Below are positions 25,988 to 34,815 of a stretch of DNA of 64,000 bases, in pieces; the stretch's first letter is position 1, and each line of letters starts with the position of its first letter. The position numbers and the translations under genes are program-made. The stretch comes from Bifidobacterium psychraerophilum. Its GTDB lineage: Bacteria; Actinomycetota; Actinomycetes; Actinomycetales; Bifidobacteriaceae. The stretch spans positions 558,001 through 622,000 of the forward strand of contig NZ_JGZI01000010.1 of the NCBI RefSeq assembly GCF_000741705.1, in the 5' to 3' direction. Below the pieces are notes generated by a model. The model did not search any database. It was not told the DNA's origin and worked only from the letters and a program-made list of their open reading frames with translations.

Positions 25988-27664
25988 ATGTTGTCCACTT
26001 CATCACAGCAGCAAGCGGCGTATGCGACGGCTCCCCCCACAGGTACGGGCAGTGGGGAGGCCATCACATTCAGCAATGCGAATATCTGGATTGACGCCAA
26101 GCGGCGCAGCACGGCGATCACCGTCAAGAACGGCACCGTCATCGCGCACGGTGCGCAGGCTGAGGAGTATGGCAGTCGCAGCGGCACGATTGTCGATATG
26201 GATGGGGCCTGCATGATCCCCGCTTTCTCCGATGGACATTGCCATCCGATTTTCGGCGGCATGGAAAGCATGGGACCAAGCATCAGCGATTTGCAATCGG
26301 TTGACGCCATCGTCGCCGAAGTCTCCAGATGGGCGGCGTCACACGGCGAAGCGACCTGGATCACGGGGGCGAGCTACGATCCTTCACTCGTCCCCTCAGG
26401 CCGTTTCGACGCACGCTGGCTTGATGCCGCCGTCCCGGACCGACCCTGTTATCTGAGAGCCCACGACTACCATTCACTCTGGTGCAATACCGCCGCCCTG
26501 AACATCGCCGGCATCACAGCGGACACCCCCGATCCCGAACTCGGCAGCATCGATCGCCGTGACGACGGATCGCCATTGGGCACGCTCAGGGAATGGCATG
26601 CCGTTGATCTGGTGATGTCGAAGGCGCCGCAGACCGGCCAGGACACCCTTGCGCGCGCACTCGCCGTGGCCTGCAGGGCGCAGAACCGGCGTGGCATCAC
26701 CTGGATGCAGGATGCCTGGGTCGATGAGGGGATGCATCTGCCCTATCTTGAACTGCTGCGAAACGATTCCCTCACCGTCCGTTCGAACCTCGCACAGAGG
26801 GCGGATCCCGCTTTCTGGATGGATCAGACGGAGGGTTTCCTCAATGTGCGGAGCGATGTGACCCAGACCGCCGCCGACCTGAAGCGCTCCGACATGCTCA
26901 GCGCCCGCACGATCAAGTTCTTTGCGGACGGCGTGGTGGAATCCGGCACCGGTGCAATGCTGGAGCCATATGCGGCCAGCTCCGATTGCGGTATGGAAGT
27001 ATGGAAGCGCGAACATCTGATACGTGCGGTCACCCACTTCGACGCCCTGGGATTTCAAACGCATATCCACGCCATCGGAGACCGCGCCGTACGCAATGCG
27101 CTTGACGCCATCGAAGCGGCCATACGCAAGAATCCACCGTGGGACAGGCGTCCGGTCATCACCCACTGCCAGGTCATACAGCCCAGCGATATCCCCCGTT
27201 TCGCCGCACTTGGGGTGATCGCGAATGTGGAAGCCTATTGGGCGCAGATGGATCCTCTGATGGTCGAGCTCACGGCCCCCAGACTCGCGGAGAGGACGGA
27301 GCTCCAGTATCCGTTTGCATCGCTGGAAGCCTCGGGCGCCAGGCTCTCCCACGGCAGCGATTGGCCGGTTTCGAGCAATGATCCGCTCCTGGCGATATCC
27401 ACAGCCATGACCCGGCAGACCGCATCCGGCGAACCCTCGGGAGGATGGCTGCCGAAGGAACGCCTTGCCATGCGGTCCGCGATGGGGATGGCTCTCGAAG
27501 GTGCGGCGTACCAAGGATGGACCGACGGCTTCCGTGGCAATCTGAACATAGGCAGCCATGCCGATCTGGCGATGCTGAATGCCGATCCGGAGCATGCGTC
27601 ATCGGATGCACTCGCTGGGATTGCGGTGACGCAGACCTGGCTCAAAGGCGCACGCGTGTGTTGA
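25988..27664 (+). CDS. YtcJ-like amidohydrolase (Amidohydro_3)
   Basis: Metal-dependent hydrolase of the amidohydrolase superfamily, probably cleaving an amide or formamide bond. The 558-aa protein begins with a beta-sandwich part (AITFSNANIWIDAKRRSTAI), then the metal motif FSDGHCHPIFGG (H-x-H). Later motifs are IKFFADGVVESGTGAM, HIHAIGDRAVRNALD, ITHCQVI and HGSDWPVSSNDPLLAI, giving the remaining His/Asp ligands. The set is complete, so it should be active. ATG 25988 lies just after AGGAG; TTG 25991 has better spacing. No signal peptide is seen. It follows the PotD-like gene and may process what that receptor brings in (inference). The substrate is unknown. Confidence 0.85.
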   Translation: MLSTSSQQQAAYATAPPTGTGSGEAITFSNANIWIDAKRRSTAITVKNGTVIAHGAQAEEYGSRSGTIVDMDGACMIPAFSDGHCHPIFGGMESMGPSISDLQSVDAIVAEVSRWAASHGEATWITGASYDPSLVPSGRFDARWLDAAVPDRPCYLRAHDYHSLWCNTAALNIAGITADTPDPELGSIDRRDDGSPLGTLREWHAVDLVMSKAPQTGQDTLARALAVACRAQNRRGITWMQDAWVDEGMHLPYLELLRNDSLTVRSNLAQRADPAFWMDQTEGFLNVRSDVTQTAADLKRSDMLSARTIKFFADGVVESGTGAMLEPYAASSDCGMEVWKREHLIRAVTHFDALGFQTHIHAIGDRAVRNALDAIEAAIRKNPPWDRRPVITHCQVIQPSDIPRFAALGVIANVEAYWAQMDPLMVELTAPRLAERTELQYPFASLEASGARLSHGSDWPVSSNDPLLAISTAMTRQTASGEPSGGWLPKERLAMRSAMGMALEGAAYQGWTDGFRGNLNIGSHADLAMLNADPEHASSDALAGIAVTQTWLKGARVC

Positions 27665-27669
27665 TGGCT

Positions 27670-27697
27670 GCGCCTCTGTGCTGATTAACAGATGCGC
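27670..27697. terminator. Hairpin between convergent amidohydrolase and xerD genes
   Basis: GCGC-C-TCTGT (27670-27679) pairs with ACAGA-T-GCGC (27688-27697) through one C/T mismatch, with an 8-nt loop. It lies 5 nt after the amidohydrolase stop and 36 nt beyond the xerD stop, so it could serve both directions. There is no U-tract. Confidence 0.45.
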
Positions 27698-27732
27698 CGA
27701 TCAAGCGACGCAGCAATCAAAGGATGTGCCGA

Positions 27733-28779
27733 TCAGCGGGCGCGGGGATGTGCCAGCAGATAGGCCTCGATCAGGTTCTCAGGGCTTACATGCGTGTAGA
27801 TCTGGGTTGTGGTGACCGATGCATGCCCCAGCAGCTCCTGGACGGTACGCACGTCGGCTCCACCCTGGATGAGATGCGTGGCGAAGGAGTGCCGCAGGGT
27901 ATGGGGATGCAGGGGTCTGGTGATTCCAGCCCGCTGCCCCGCCTGCTGGACTATCTCCCACACTGACTGCCTCGAAAGCCGTCTGCCGCGTTTGTTCAGC
28001 ATCACGGCAGACAACTCCGGCTGTCGCCGGGCCCGACGCTGCAAATCCGGCCGTCCCATATTCAGATATCTGGCCATCGCCTCACGCGCATAGGATCCGA
28101 TGGGAACAAGGCGTTGTTTGGAACCTTTACCCGTGAGCTTGGCCACGGACGATTCAAGATCGACATCGCCGAGATCCAGACCCACCGCTTCGGAGACCCG
28201 GGCCCCGGTCGCATACATGAATTCGAGCAGGGCTTTATCCCGCAGGGCCACAGGATCCTGAGCATCACCTGAGCCGGCGGCCTCAAGCAGATCACCGACT
28301 TCCTCGATGCTCAACACATCCGGGAGGCTTTGGGGCGACTTCGGGGCCTTCACGCCTTCCGAGACGTCTATCGGAACCAGCTGCTGCCTCAAGGCGAAAC
28401 GGTGGAACTCATGCACGGAGGCAAGTCTTCTCGCCCGGCTCCTCGGGCTCTCCGACGCCAGTGAGGTGATGAAGGATTCGACATCCTTGCGGCCGATCCG
28501 TGATACCGAGGTGATGCCGTGCTGTGTCAGAAAATCCGTGTATACGCGCAGATCGGCGGCGTAGGCCTTGACCGTGGCCGGCGACAGACCGCGCTCGACG
28601 CCGGTATAGGCCAGGAACTGTTCGAGAAGCGATGAATACGCCTCAGCGGATCCCTGTGGGCCTTGGGAATCCCCCTGCGATTCCGCGAGAGCGGGGACCG
28701 GGTCGGCGCTGTGCGAGGAGGCATCGGCGGCGGCATCATCACCGTAGGCCGGATCCTCTCGGTACGCTTCTTCGCTCAT
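27733..28779 (-). CDS. xerD: Tyrosine recombinase XerD
   Basis: Partner of XerC in dif recombination. The 348-aa protein has a poorly conserved acidic/Ala-rich extension of about 45 residues, then the N-terminal core-binding domain ([23 protein letters not shown]) and the catalytic domain. Catalytic residues are Arg194 (TGARVSE), Lys218 (GKGSKQR), His293 and Arg296 ([13 protein letters not shown]), His319 (LLGHAS) and Tyr328 (TQIYTHV). ATG 28779 follows GAGGGGG. It lies downstream of the rplT terminator on the same strand. In other actinobacteria xerD stands near parA-scpAB, as here except for the inserted pair of genes. Confidence 0.94.
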   Translation of the reverse strand: MSEEAYREDPAYGDDAAADASSHSADPVPALAESQGDSQGPQGSAEAYSSLLEQFLAYTGVERGLSPATVKAYAADLRVYTDFLTQHGITSVSRIGRKDVESFITSLASESPRSRARRLASVHEFHRFALRQQLVPIDVSEGVKAPKSPQSLPDVLSIEEVGDLLEAAGSGDAQDPVALRDKALLEFMYATGARVSEAVGLDLGDVDLESSVAKLTGKGSKQRLVPIGSYAREAMARYLNMGRPDLQRRARRQPELSAVMLNKRGRRLSRQSVWEIVQQAGQRAGITRPLHPHTLRHSFATHLIQGGADVRTVQELLGHASVTTTQIYTHVSPENLIEAYLLAHPRAR

Positions 28780-28831
28780 TGCTGTTCCCCCTCATCGCGA
28801 TCTGATGTCCGATGCTTCCCTCTGAAGAACG

Positions 28832-28856
28832 AAAAACCCCGCTTGCGCGGGGTTTT
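28832..28856 (-). terminator. Intrinsic terminator of infC-rpmI-rplT
   Basis: AAAACCCCGC (28833-28842) pairs with GCGGGGTTTT (28847-28856) around a TTGC loop. In the leftward direction the stem is followed by five T. It lies 17 nt after the rplT stop. This is the clearest intrinsic terminator in the window. Confidence 0.92.
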
Positions 28857-28872
28857 CATCACATTCCTGTAA

Positions 28873-29256
28873 TCAGGCGGCAACAGGTGCGTTGACGTCC
28901 TCAGGCAGTGCCTTCTTGGCCTCAGCGACGATTGCGCTGAAGGTCTCGGGATCACTCACGGCGAGCTCTGCAAGTGCACGACGATCGAGATCGATGTCGG
29001 CCAGACGCAGACCCTGGATGAAGCGGTTGTAGGTCATGCCCTCAGCGCGGACGGCAGCGTTGATACGCTGGATCCACAGCTTGCGGAAATCACCCTTACG
29101 AGCCTTACGGTCGCGGTAGTTGTAATTGAATGAGTGGAGCAGCTGCTCCTTGGCCTTGCGGTACAGACGCGAACGCTGACCACGGTAGCCGGAAGCCCTC
29201 TCAAGTACTGTGCGACGCTTCTTATGAGCATTCACCGCGCGCTTAACACGTGCCAT
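28873..29256 (-). CDS. rplT: 50S ribosomal protein L20
   Basis: 23S rRNA-binding protein needed early in 50S assembly. The 127-aa product begins [19 protein letters not shown] and contains the conserved [22 protein letters not shown] and [20 protein letters not shown] blocks. Length is normal, with a short Ala-rich tail. It is the last gene of the infC-rpmI-rplT operon, 42 nt after rpmI, and is followed by a strong terminator. In several bacteria L20 represses this operon by binding its leader. Confidence 0.98.
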   Translation of the reverse strand: MARVKRAVNAHKKRRTVLERASGYRGQRSRLYRKAKEQLLHSFNYNYRDRKARKGDFRKLWIQRINAAVRAEGMTYNRFIQGLRLADIDLDRRALAELAVSDPETFSAIVAEAKKALPEDVNAPVAA

Positions 29257-29298
29257 TATCTTTCCTCAGCTTTCTTGGATTTTTGGCTATCGGCCAGC

Positions 29299-29493
29299 TC
29301 AGTGGTTGAGCAGCTTCTTCATCTTCTTGGACTGGCTGGGCGCGAGCACCTGGTCTGCGGCCAGTGCGCGGCGCTTACGTGCCGACTTGTGCTCAAGGTT
29401 GTGGCGCATCGCGCTGCCGACCTGCATCAGCTTGCCTGTGCCAGTGACACGGACGCGCTTGGACGCGGCGGAATTACTTTTCATCTTCGGCAT
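29299..29493 (-). CDS. rpmI: 50S ribosomal protein L35
   Basis: A 64-aa basic ribosomal protein beginning [20 protein letters not shown], with the conserved [18 protein letters not shown] and a C-terminal KKMKKLLNH. Its ATG at 29493 lies inside the 3' end of infC (20-nt overlap), so translation is probably coupled to infC. Confidence 0.98.
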   Translation of the reverse strand: MPKMKSNSAASKRVRVTGTGKLMQVGSAMRHNLEHKSARKRRALAADQVLAPSQSKKMKKLLNH

Positions 29494-30253
29494 TGCTGCC
29501 CTCCTTGGTTGTTGTCTTGTTCACAGAAGTCTTTGCGGATGCGACCGCATGCATCCCCTTCGCGGCCACCGATGCGGCCGGCTTTGAGGACTGGGTGGAG
29601 GCCTTGTGGATCCTCTCACCGGCTTCGGATGCGGTCTGAGGCTTTGCCTCCTGCTTGGCGGCCAGGCGTGCCGCCTGACGTGCCTGACGCTCGGCCTTGG
29701 CCTGATCGCCACGACGGCGCTGCTCTGATTGCGTATGCACCTTCTTGCCTTTTGGAGCCAGGGTCATGATGATGTTACGACCCTCCTGCTTCGGGGAAGA
29801 TTCGATGCTGCCAAGATCGGAGATCTCATCGGCCAGACGACGCAGCAACTCGACACCGCCGATAGGACGGGACTGTTCGCGTCCGCGAAGCATGATGGTG
29901 ACCTTGACCTTGTCGCCACCCTGAAGAAAGCGGCTTACATGCCCCTTCTTGACCTCGAAATCATGGCTGTCAATCTTGAGGCGGAAACGGATTTCCTTGA
30001 CCTCGGCAGTGCTTTGATTACGACGGGCCTCGCGGGCCTTGATCTTCTCGGTGTACTTGAATTTGCCGTAATCGATGAGCTTGGTCACCGGTGGTTTGGC
30101 GTTCGGCGCCACCTCGACCAGATCGAGATTCGCCTCCCGTGCCAGATTGAGCGCGACCGAGGTTGCAATGACCCCCACCTGTTCGCCGTTTGGTCCGATC
30201 AGGCGTACTTGGGGTACTCGAATCTCGTCGTTGATCCGTGGTTCGTCGCTAAT
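29474..30253 (-). CDS. infC: Translation initiation factor IF-3, apparent ATT start
   Basis: IF-3 binds the 30S subunit, blocks early 50S joining and checks the start codon. The family core begins [20 protein letters not shown], followed by [18 protein letters not shown] and the C-domain [20 protein letters not shown] with [11 protein letters not shown]. Just before it the mRNA reads AAGGAG, five bases, then ATT AGC GAC GAA. ATT therefore has an ideal ribosome site, while ATG codons are only far upstream (about 30350) in sequence unlike IF-3. AUU starts are known for infC in other bacteria, where they allow autoregulation. ATC at 30256 is the alternative. A tail of about 85 residues rich in Ala, Lys and Arg extends beyond the usual end. 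Confidence 0.93.
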   Translation of the reverse strand: MSDEPRINDEIRVPQVRLIGPNGEQVGVIATSVALNLAREANLDLVEVAPNAKPPVTKLIDYGKFKYTEKIKAREARRNQSTAEVKEIRFRLKIDSHDFEVKKGHVSRFLQGGDKVKVTIMLRGREQSRPIGGVELLRRLADEISDLGSIESSPKQEGRNIIMTLAPKGKKVHTQSEQRRRGDQAKAERQARQAARLAAKQEAKPQTASEAGERIHKASTQSSKPAASVAAKGMHAVASAKTSVNKTTTKEGSNAEDEK

Positions 30254-30491
30254 GATGACTCCTTCGCTTACTGCTCTTCGTGGAGCCTCGTCTGGAGTCC
30301 TGCATATGTCATTGGGTTCAGTGCACAGCCGATCGCACGCCGGAATGGGCATCATGATGACGCCACAACTCACAGCAGCAATATCTCAGCGCAGCGTACC
30401 AGACGCCGCAACAGGCCTATGCCTTGAACCCGAAGCCATGCAAGGCTTCCAGGTGGGAAGTTCCGCTTTCTTGATTGCTCAAGCCTTGTAG
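30254..30491 (-). promoter_or_regulatory. Leader of the infC operon with overlapping hairpins
   Basis: About 230 nt lie between the likely promoter and the infC start. Within 30421-30460 three mutually exclusive stems can form: GCCTTG (30421-30426) with CAAGGC (30441-30446); GAAGCC (30432-30437) with GGCTTC (30444-30449); and CTTCC (30446-30450) with GGAAG (30456-30460). Overlapping alternatives are typical of attenuation or of protein-binding leaders, and L20 or IF-3 feedback is the known theme for this operon. The mechanism here is inferred only. Confidence 0.45.
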
Positions 30492-30500
30492 ATAATACCA
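30492..30500 (-). promoter_or_regulatory. Extended -10 promoter of infC operon
   Basis: Read leftwards the sequence is TGGTATTAT, an extended -10 element (TG-n-TATTAT) differing from consensus at one position of the hexamer. The -35 region (TTACGG) is poor, which is acceptable with an extended -10. Transcription would start near 30485. Confidence 0.5.
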
Positions 30501-30567
30501 CATACCTGCGAATGCCGTAACCACGGCATCAGACGGCCGTATTCCGGCTTCCTGCCCCGGCAGCCCT

Positions 30568-31536
30568 TCAATCCAATGCCGAAAGGTATTCCCCGTAGCC
30601 TTCTTCCACCATCGCACTCTTGGGGACGAAGCGCAATGACGCCGAATTCATGCAGTACCGCAGCCCGCCACGTTCCGCCGGGCCGTCATCAAAGACATGC
30701 CCGAGGTGAATCTGCGTATCCGCGGTGCGGATCTCGGTACGTGGCCGACCTGGAATCGTATGGTCGCTATGCTCGGTCACCACATCCGGCGAGATGGTCT
30801 TCGAGAACGCGGGCCAGCCGCAACCCGAATCGAATTTATCCGTCGAGAGGAACAGCGGCTTACCGCTGACCACATCCACGTAGATTCCCGCCTCGAAGGT
30901 GTTGTCGTAGGCATTGTTGAAGGGCATCTCCGTGGCGGCGTGCTGCGTGACCTCATATTGTTCGCGGCTGAGCTGCCATATCCGCTCGATGTAGCGTTGG
31001 CGGTTGGCGACATTATGGATCTTGGCGATCGAAATGTGGCAGTAGCCGCCCGGGTTCTTATTGAGGTAATCCTGGTGGTAGCCTTCGGCCGGATAGAAGT
31101 TGCGCAAGGCCTCGACCTCGACCGCCGGGCTTCTGCCTTCCCGCTTCTCCAGTTCATGGAGTGCCTGACGGAAGACCGGCTCCTGCTCACCCTCCTGGCC
31201 TTCGGACCAGAACAGGCCGGAACGGTATTGCCGTCCGACGTCATTGCCCTGCTGGTTCACCGCGAAAGGATCGATCACATCGAGGAACAGCAGCACCAGG
31301 GTGCGCAGCGTCACCCGATCCGGATCGAATTCGACTTCGACGGCCTCTGCGGCATCGGTTTCCCCGCTGCACACCTCTTCGTAGCTGGGATTGGGCTTGT
31401 TGGACTGCGCGTAGCCCACCTTGGTGGACAGCACGCCATCCACGCCCTGGAGGTAGCGTTCCATACCCCAGAAGCATCCGCCTGCAAGAACAGTTTTCTG
31501 ACTCTGTGAAGCCGCATTCATCGAAACCGTATTCAT
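30568..31536 (-). CDS. msrAB: Bifunctional methionine sulfoxide reductase MsrA/MsrB
   Basis: Repairs oxidised methionine, with an MsrA domain for S-sulfoxides and an MsrB domain for R-sulfoxides. The 322-aa protein has the MsrA catalytic motif [12 protein letters not shown] (Cys21), [15 protein letters not shown] and [18 protein letters not shown]. The MsrB domain follows from about residue 190: [43 protein letters not shown] and the catalytic [13 protein letters not shown]. The zinc CxxC pairs of some MsrB proteins are absent. The start is uncertain: ATG 31536, ATG 31521 and GTG 31581 all lack a strong ribosome site. No signal peptide is seen, so the enzyme is cytoplasmic. Confidence 0.93.
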   Translation of the reverse strand: MNTVSMNAASQSQKTVLAGGCFWGMERYLQGVDGVLSTKVGYAQSNKPNPSYEEVCSGETDAAEAVEVEFDPDRVTLRTLVLLFLDVIDPFAVNQQGNDVGRQYRSGLFWSEGQEGEQEPVFRQALHELEKREGRSPAVEVEALRNFYPAEGYHQDYLNKNPGGYCHISIAKIHNVANRQRYIERIWQLSREQYEVTQHAATEMPFNNAYDNTFEAGIYVDVVSGKPLFLSTDKFDSGCGWPAFSKTISPDVVTEHSDHTIPGRPRTEIRTADTQIHLGHVFDDGPAERGGLRYCMNSASLRFVPKSAMVEEGYGEYLSALD

Positions 31537-31612
31537 GGAACCAGTATCCGCCAGGGAGAAGGCACAACCAAGCTTCTCCACTCATGGCGGAACGCCGACC
31601 CGGAATCGCGGA

Positions 31613-33307
31613 TCACTGCATCTGCATCAGACCCGAGATGCCTTTGGTACGCAGCACCTCTTTATATGGTCCCGACTGCTGGGCGATCAACTCGTCGATG
31701 GCCCGCATACCGAGCAGCTCGACCGGAGCCTTGTCATCGGTGAGCACCAAGGAGGACTCATCGGCATTGGGGCTGTCCACGGTTTCGAAGCGTGAGGCGA
31801 CCGTGCCCATATAACTGGTCAATGCGGCGTCGCCCGTGAGTTCCTCGGTCCGGCGCTGCAGCGCAGACACTTCGGCGGATTGCTGCATCGTGTTGGCGGA
31901 GGTCATCGTATTGGCGGAGTCACGATGCTCCCCGCTCGGGGCTTTGGCGAATAATTCGCGGTTCGTGGTGCCTTCGACATCCGCCATCACCACCGATTCT
32001 GAGTTCGCGCCGACATTGAAAACGCTGGAGATCGTGGCCTGCAGGGCCTGGTTGATCGACCCCTCCCCATCGGAGATCATGTTCATGTTCACTACCATCA
32101 CTCCCCCGGGATTCAGATGCTCCCGGACCGCGGTGAAGAACTCGCTTGAGGACATCTGGAATGGAATCGTGATGTCCTGATAGGCATCGACCATGATGAC
32201 ATCGAATTTCTCGTCACTGCCCTCCAACCAGGCGCGGCCGTCATAGGTACTCACTGGAATATCGGAGGGTTCATCGAAGTATTTCCCGGCCAGATTCGTG
32301 ATGGACTGGTCGATCTCGACGCCCTGGATGCTCATATTCGGGTAATACTCACGCAATTGGCGTGCATACGTCCCCGTGCCCATGCCAAGGATCAGAGCGG
32401 AATCCGCCTTGTCCGCCAAGGCGGGCGCGGCGAGCGCGGTGTCATAGTACAGGCCGGTGAGCCCACCCTGTTTCATCGTCACGGATTGCACGCCGAAGAG
32501 CACATTGGTCGACAGTATGGTCCGATCGGCCAGGGTCTTGACCTGCAGATAGTTGTAGATCGACTCGCCCTCGTAGGTGAGTTTGCCCTCCCAGAAGGCG
32601 AATCCGGTCAGCGGTGACAGTATGGCCGAGACCACGAATATCACGATGCTGATAGCGCTGGCGACGCGTTTCACCTTGGCCGCCGCGAAGTAGATGATGG
32701 GGAGCGCAAGCAGAAACCCCGAGAAGATGAGGAAGGTCACGAAGGTGCCCGCCGCGGGAATGGTGACGAAGGTCGGCAGGAAGGTGCCGAGAATCGAACC
32801 CACCGTATTGCACGCGCCGAGCCTGCCGACGATGGTCGCATTGTCTTCCAAGGAGTCGGTCGTGAATTTCACCAGTCCGGGAGTGACCGTCCCCAACAGG
32901 AACAGCGGCGGGACGAATATGATCATGCAACTGACGAAGGCCGCGATGACGAGGAAATTCGTGGAAACGCTGATGATCAGCAAACCGGATATCAGAATGA
33001 TGATGTACTTGCCGACCAAAGGGATCAGGGCGATCCATACGGCGGCGATCAGGATGCGCAGATACAGACGGTCGGGGTTGGGGTCTTTGTCCGCTCGGCG
33101 GCCTCCCCACATATTGCCCAGGGCGAGCGCGATCATGATCGTGCCGATGATGATGGTCCATACGATCTGAGAACTCGAAAAATACGGTGCAAGCAGGCGT
33201 GACGCACCCAGTTCCGCCGCCATCACCGCCATTCCCGAGAAGAATTCCGTGACATACAGGAATATTTTCGACCGCAAAATCGGTCTGACGGACGTTGTCT
33301 GCTGCAT
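31613..33307 (-). CDS. Membrane-fused spermidine-synthase-like protein
   Basis: A 564-aa protein with an N-terminal membrane part of about seven or eight helices (including EFFSGMAVMAAELGASRLLAP and IVWTIIIGTIMIALALGN) and a C-terminal Rossmann methyltransferase/spermidine-synthase fold. The latter has ALILGMGTGTYARQLREYYP, GVEIDQSI and FDVIMVDAYQ, then MVVNMNMIS. This fused family is widespread, but true aminopropyl transfer is rarely shown. ATG 33307 has GGGGG 4 nt upstream and begins at the first plausible membrane region; longer starts add 73 residues of unlikely sequence. It could act on a lipid or small amine at the membrane. Confidence 0.85.
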   Translation of the reverse strand: MQQTTSVRPILRSKIFLYVTEFFSGMAVMAAELGASRLLAPYFSSSQIVWTIIIGTIMIALALGNMWGGRRADKDPNPDRLYLRILIAAVWIALIPLVGKYIIILISGLLIISVSTNFLVIAAFVSCMIIFVPPLFLLGTVTPGLVKFTTDSLEDNATIVGRLGACNTVGSILGTFLPTFVTIPAAGTFVTFLIFSGFLLALPIIYFAAAKVKRVASAISIVIFVVSAILSPLTGFAFWEGKLTYEGESIYNYLQVKTLADRTILSTNVLFGVQSVTMKQGGLTGLYYDTALAAPALADKADSALILGMGTGTYARQLREYYPNMSIQGVEIDQSITNLAGKYFDEPSDIPVSTYDGRAWLEGSDEKFDVIMVDAYQDITIPFQMSSSEFFTAVREHLNPGGVMVVNMNMISDGEGSINQALQATISSVFNVGANSESVVMADVEGTTNRELFAKAPSGEHRDSANTMTSANTMQQSAEVSALQRRTEELTGDAALTSYMGTVASRFETVDSPNADESSLVLTDDKAPVELLGMRAIDELIAQQSGPYKEVLRTKGISGLMQMQ

Positions 33308-33451
33308 GCGGCCCCCATGATCGCGGTATGCTCTCTCTTCCACAAACGATACAGCTTCCACGGCACTACGCCCTAAGATGGTGTTCCATATGCGGGCCTG
33401 CATCATCATTGACAAGGCATGGCTCGTCTGCAACACGGAGAACGGGGTTCG

Positions 33452-34174
33452 ATGGACACCACACGACATGGCATCATCTTCGGTGCCGGCGAGTATTTCG
33501 GCATACGTCCCACGCCGCTTCCGCAAGCACTTGTTGTCGCGGCCGATGGGGGCTATGACGCCGCGAGGTCATTCGGTTTCACCCCGGATGCGGTTATCGG
33601 CGACTTCGACTCCCTGGAGGGCGACATCCCCGACAACGGGCACACGGTGCGTCTCCATCCCGAAAAGGACGACACCGACATGCTGTCCGCCTTCAAAATC
33701 GCCTGGCAGCAGGGGGCCCGCATATTCGACGTCTACGGAGGACTCGGCGGTCGTCTTGACCATACGATCGGCAACCTGCAACTGCTGGCGGAGGTATCCA
33801 GGCATGGCGGCATCGCCTTCCTACACGGCGCGGATACCATCGTCACCGCCATCAGCAAAGGCACGCTCAGCTTTCCCGCAGGGAATGTCGAAGCCCGCCG
33901 TATGATCTCGGTGTTCTCCCATTCCGACACCTCCTACGATGTGACCGAAATCGGGTTGAAATACGAGCTCGACCGCGTGCAGCTGCGCAACGATCATCCC
34001 CTCGGCATCAGCAACGAATTCAGGAGGGATACGCCCGCCACGATCCGCGTCGGCGAGGGAACGCTGGTCATCACCTTCCCCAGTGAAGCCCCGAGTCCCG
34101 AATGGACCGGCACCATCACGCCCAGCCCTACTCTCGGACCGATAGATGACCATATCTCCTCGTTGCTGGCCTGA
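33452..34174 (+). CDS. thiN: Thiamine pyrophosphokinase
   Basis: Transfers pyrophosphate from ATP to thiamine to make the cofactor TPP. The 240-aa protein has LVVAADGGYDAARSFGFTPDAVIGDFDSL, the ADGG and GDFDS motifs that bind nucleotide and magnesium, then PEKDDTDMLSAF and DVYGGLGGRLDHTIGNLQLL. The C-terminal beta-sandwich that binds thiamine includes ISVFSHSD and a GLKYEL segment. ATG 33452 follows ACGGGG; an earlier ATG at 33419 would overlap the promoter region of the divergent gene. No TPP riboswitch is visible upstream. The gene is read away from the spermidine-synthase-like gene. Confidence 0.92.
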   Translation: MDTTRHGIIFGAGEYFGIRPTPLPQALVVAADGGYDAARSFGFTPDAVIGDFDSLEGDIPDNGHTVRLHPEKDDTDMLSAFKIAWQQGARIFDVYGGLGGRLDHTIGNLQLLAEVSRHGGIAFLHGADTIVTAISKGTLSFPAGNVEARRMISVFSHSDTSYDVTEIGLKYELDRVQLRNDHPLGISNEFRRDTPATIRVGEGTLVITFPSEAPSPEWTGTITPSPTLGPIDDHISSLLA

Positions 34175-34256
34175 ACTGGCCTGATTCAATTTCAATTACC
34201 GGCCTGACTGCCGTATCGGCCTGACTCATTGCCTGCCTGACCGGTTGTCGGCCTGA
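34168..34256. repeat. Dispersed GGCCTGA heptamers
   Basis: Five exact GGCCTGA copies (34168, 34178, 34201, 34218, 34250) plus one GCCTGA (34235) occur in 89 nt, beginning with the thiN stop itself (…GGC-CTG-A). Spacing is 10 to 23 nt. No gene or hairpin explains them. Confidence 0.7.
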
Positions 34257-34319
34257 ACTGGCGGCATGAGTGTCGAGATCGTCTCGCCCACACCGCCGAA
34301 ACAGTGCTTAACTGAGGGT

Positions 34320-34715
34320 ATGAGTACGATTCCAACAAATGATTCCAGCACCTCCGACGATGAGGCACTGTTTGTGTGTTATCCGAAGTGCTCGACCTGC
34401 GCCAAGGCACGCACCTGGCTCAACGAGCATCACGTCGATTTCCATGAGCGGGACATCAAAACGGACAATCCCAATGCACAGGAATTGACCTTATGGCATA
34501 AGCTCAGCGGCCTGCCGATCAGGCGTTTCTTCAACACTTCGGGCCAATCCTACCGAAGCCTCGGCATGAAGGACCGTCTGCCGTCGATGAGTCTTGAAGA
34601 GGCAGTAGAGCTGCTGTCCACGGACGGCATGTTGGTCAAGCGTCCCATCCTGATCCAAGGTCGGCGCGTGCTGGTCGGATTCCGCGAAGAGGCCTGGGTG
34701 GAGGCTTTGCTCTAG
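34320..34715 (+). CDS. ArsC/Spx-family thioredoxin-fold protein
   Basis: A 131-aa cytoplasmic protein of the ArsC/YffB/Spx family. It has a CxxC site in VCYPKCSTCAKARTWLNEH, then FHERDIKTDNP and LPIRRFFNTSGQSYRSLGMKD, with the cis-Pro region VKRPILI and GFREEAW. It lacks the extra arginine arrangement of classic plasmid arsenate reductases and is probably a YffB/Spx-type reductase or regulator; redox control is possible but not shown. ATG 34320 follows GAGG at close spacing; ATG 34266 upstream gives a longer N-terminus unlike the family. There are no ars genes around it. Confidence 0.85.
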   Translation: MSTIPTNDSSTSDDEALFVCYPKCSTCAKARTWLNEHHVDFHERDIKTDNPNAQELTLWHKLSGLPIRRFFNTSGQSYRSLGMKDRLPSMSLEEAVELLSTDGMLVKRPILIQGRRVLVGFREEAWVEALL

Positions 34716-34744
34716 TACAGGCGGCGCATTAGAGTTGTCCTTGT

Positions 34745-34750
34745 TATAAA
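34745..34750 (+). promoter_or_regulatory. -10 element upstream of gap
   Basis: TATAAA occurs 66 nt before the GAPDH start in an otherwise GC-rich gap. No good -35 hexamer is present at 16-18 nt, so the assignment is tentative. Confidence 0.3.
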
Positions 34751-34815
34751 AGTTGGCCACGACGCCTTGCGTCTTGTGCGTGAGCGCCACGGCCTAATCC
34801 CTGAGGGAGATATAC

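Noticed and set aside
26474-27595. 373-codon minus-strand open frame over the amidohydrolase gene
   Set aside because: Sense strand has complete metal motifs and a ribosome site; antisense frame does not.
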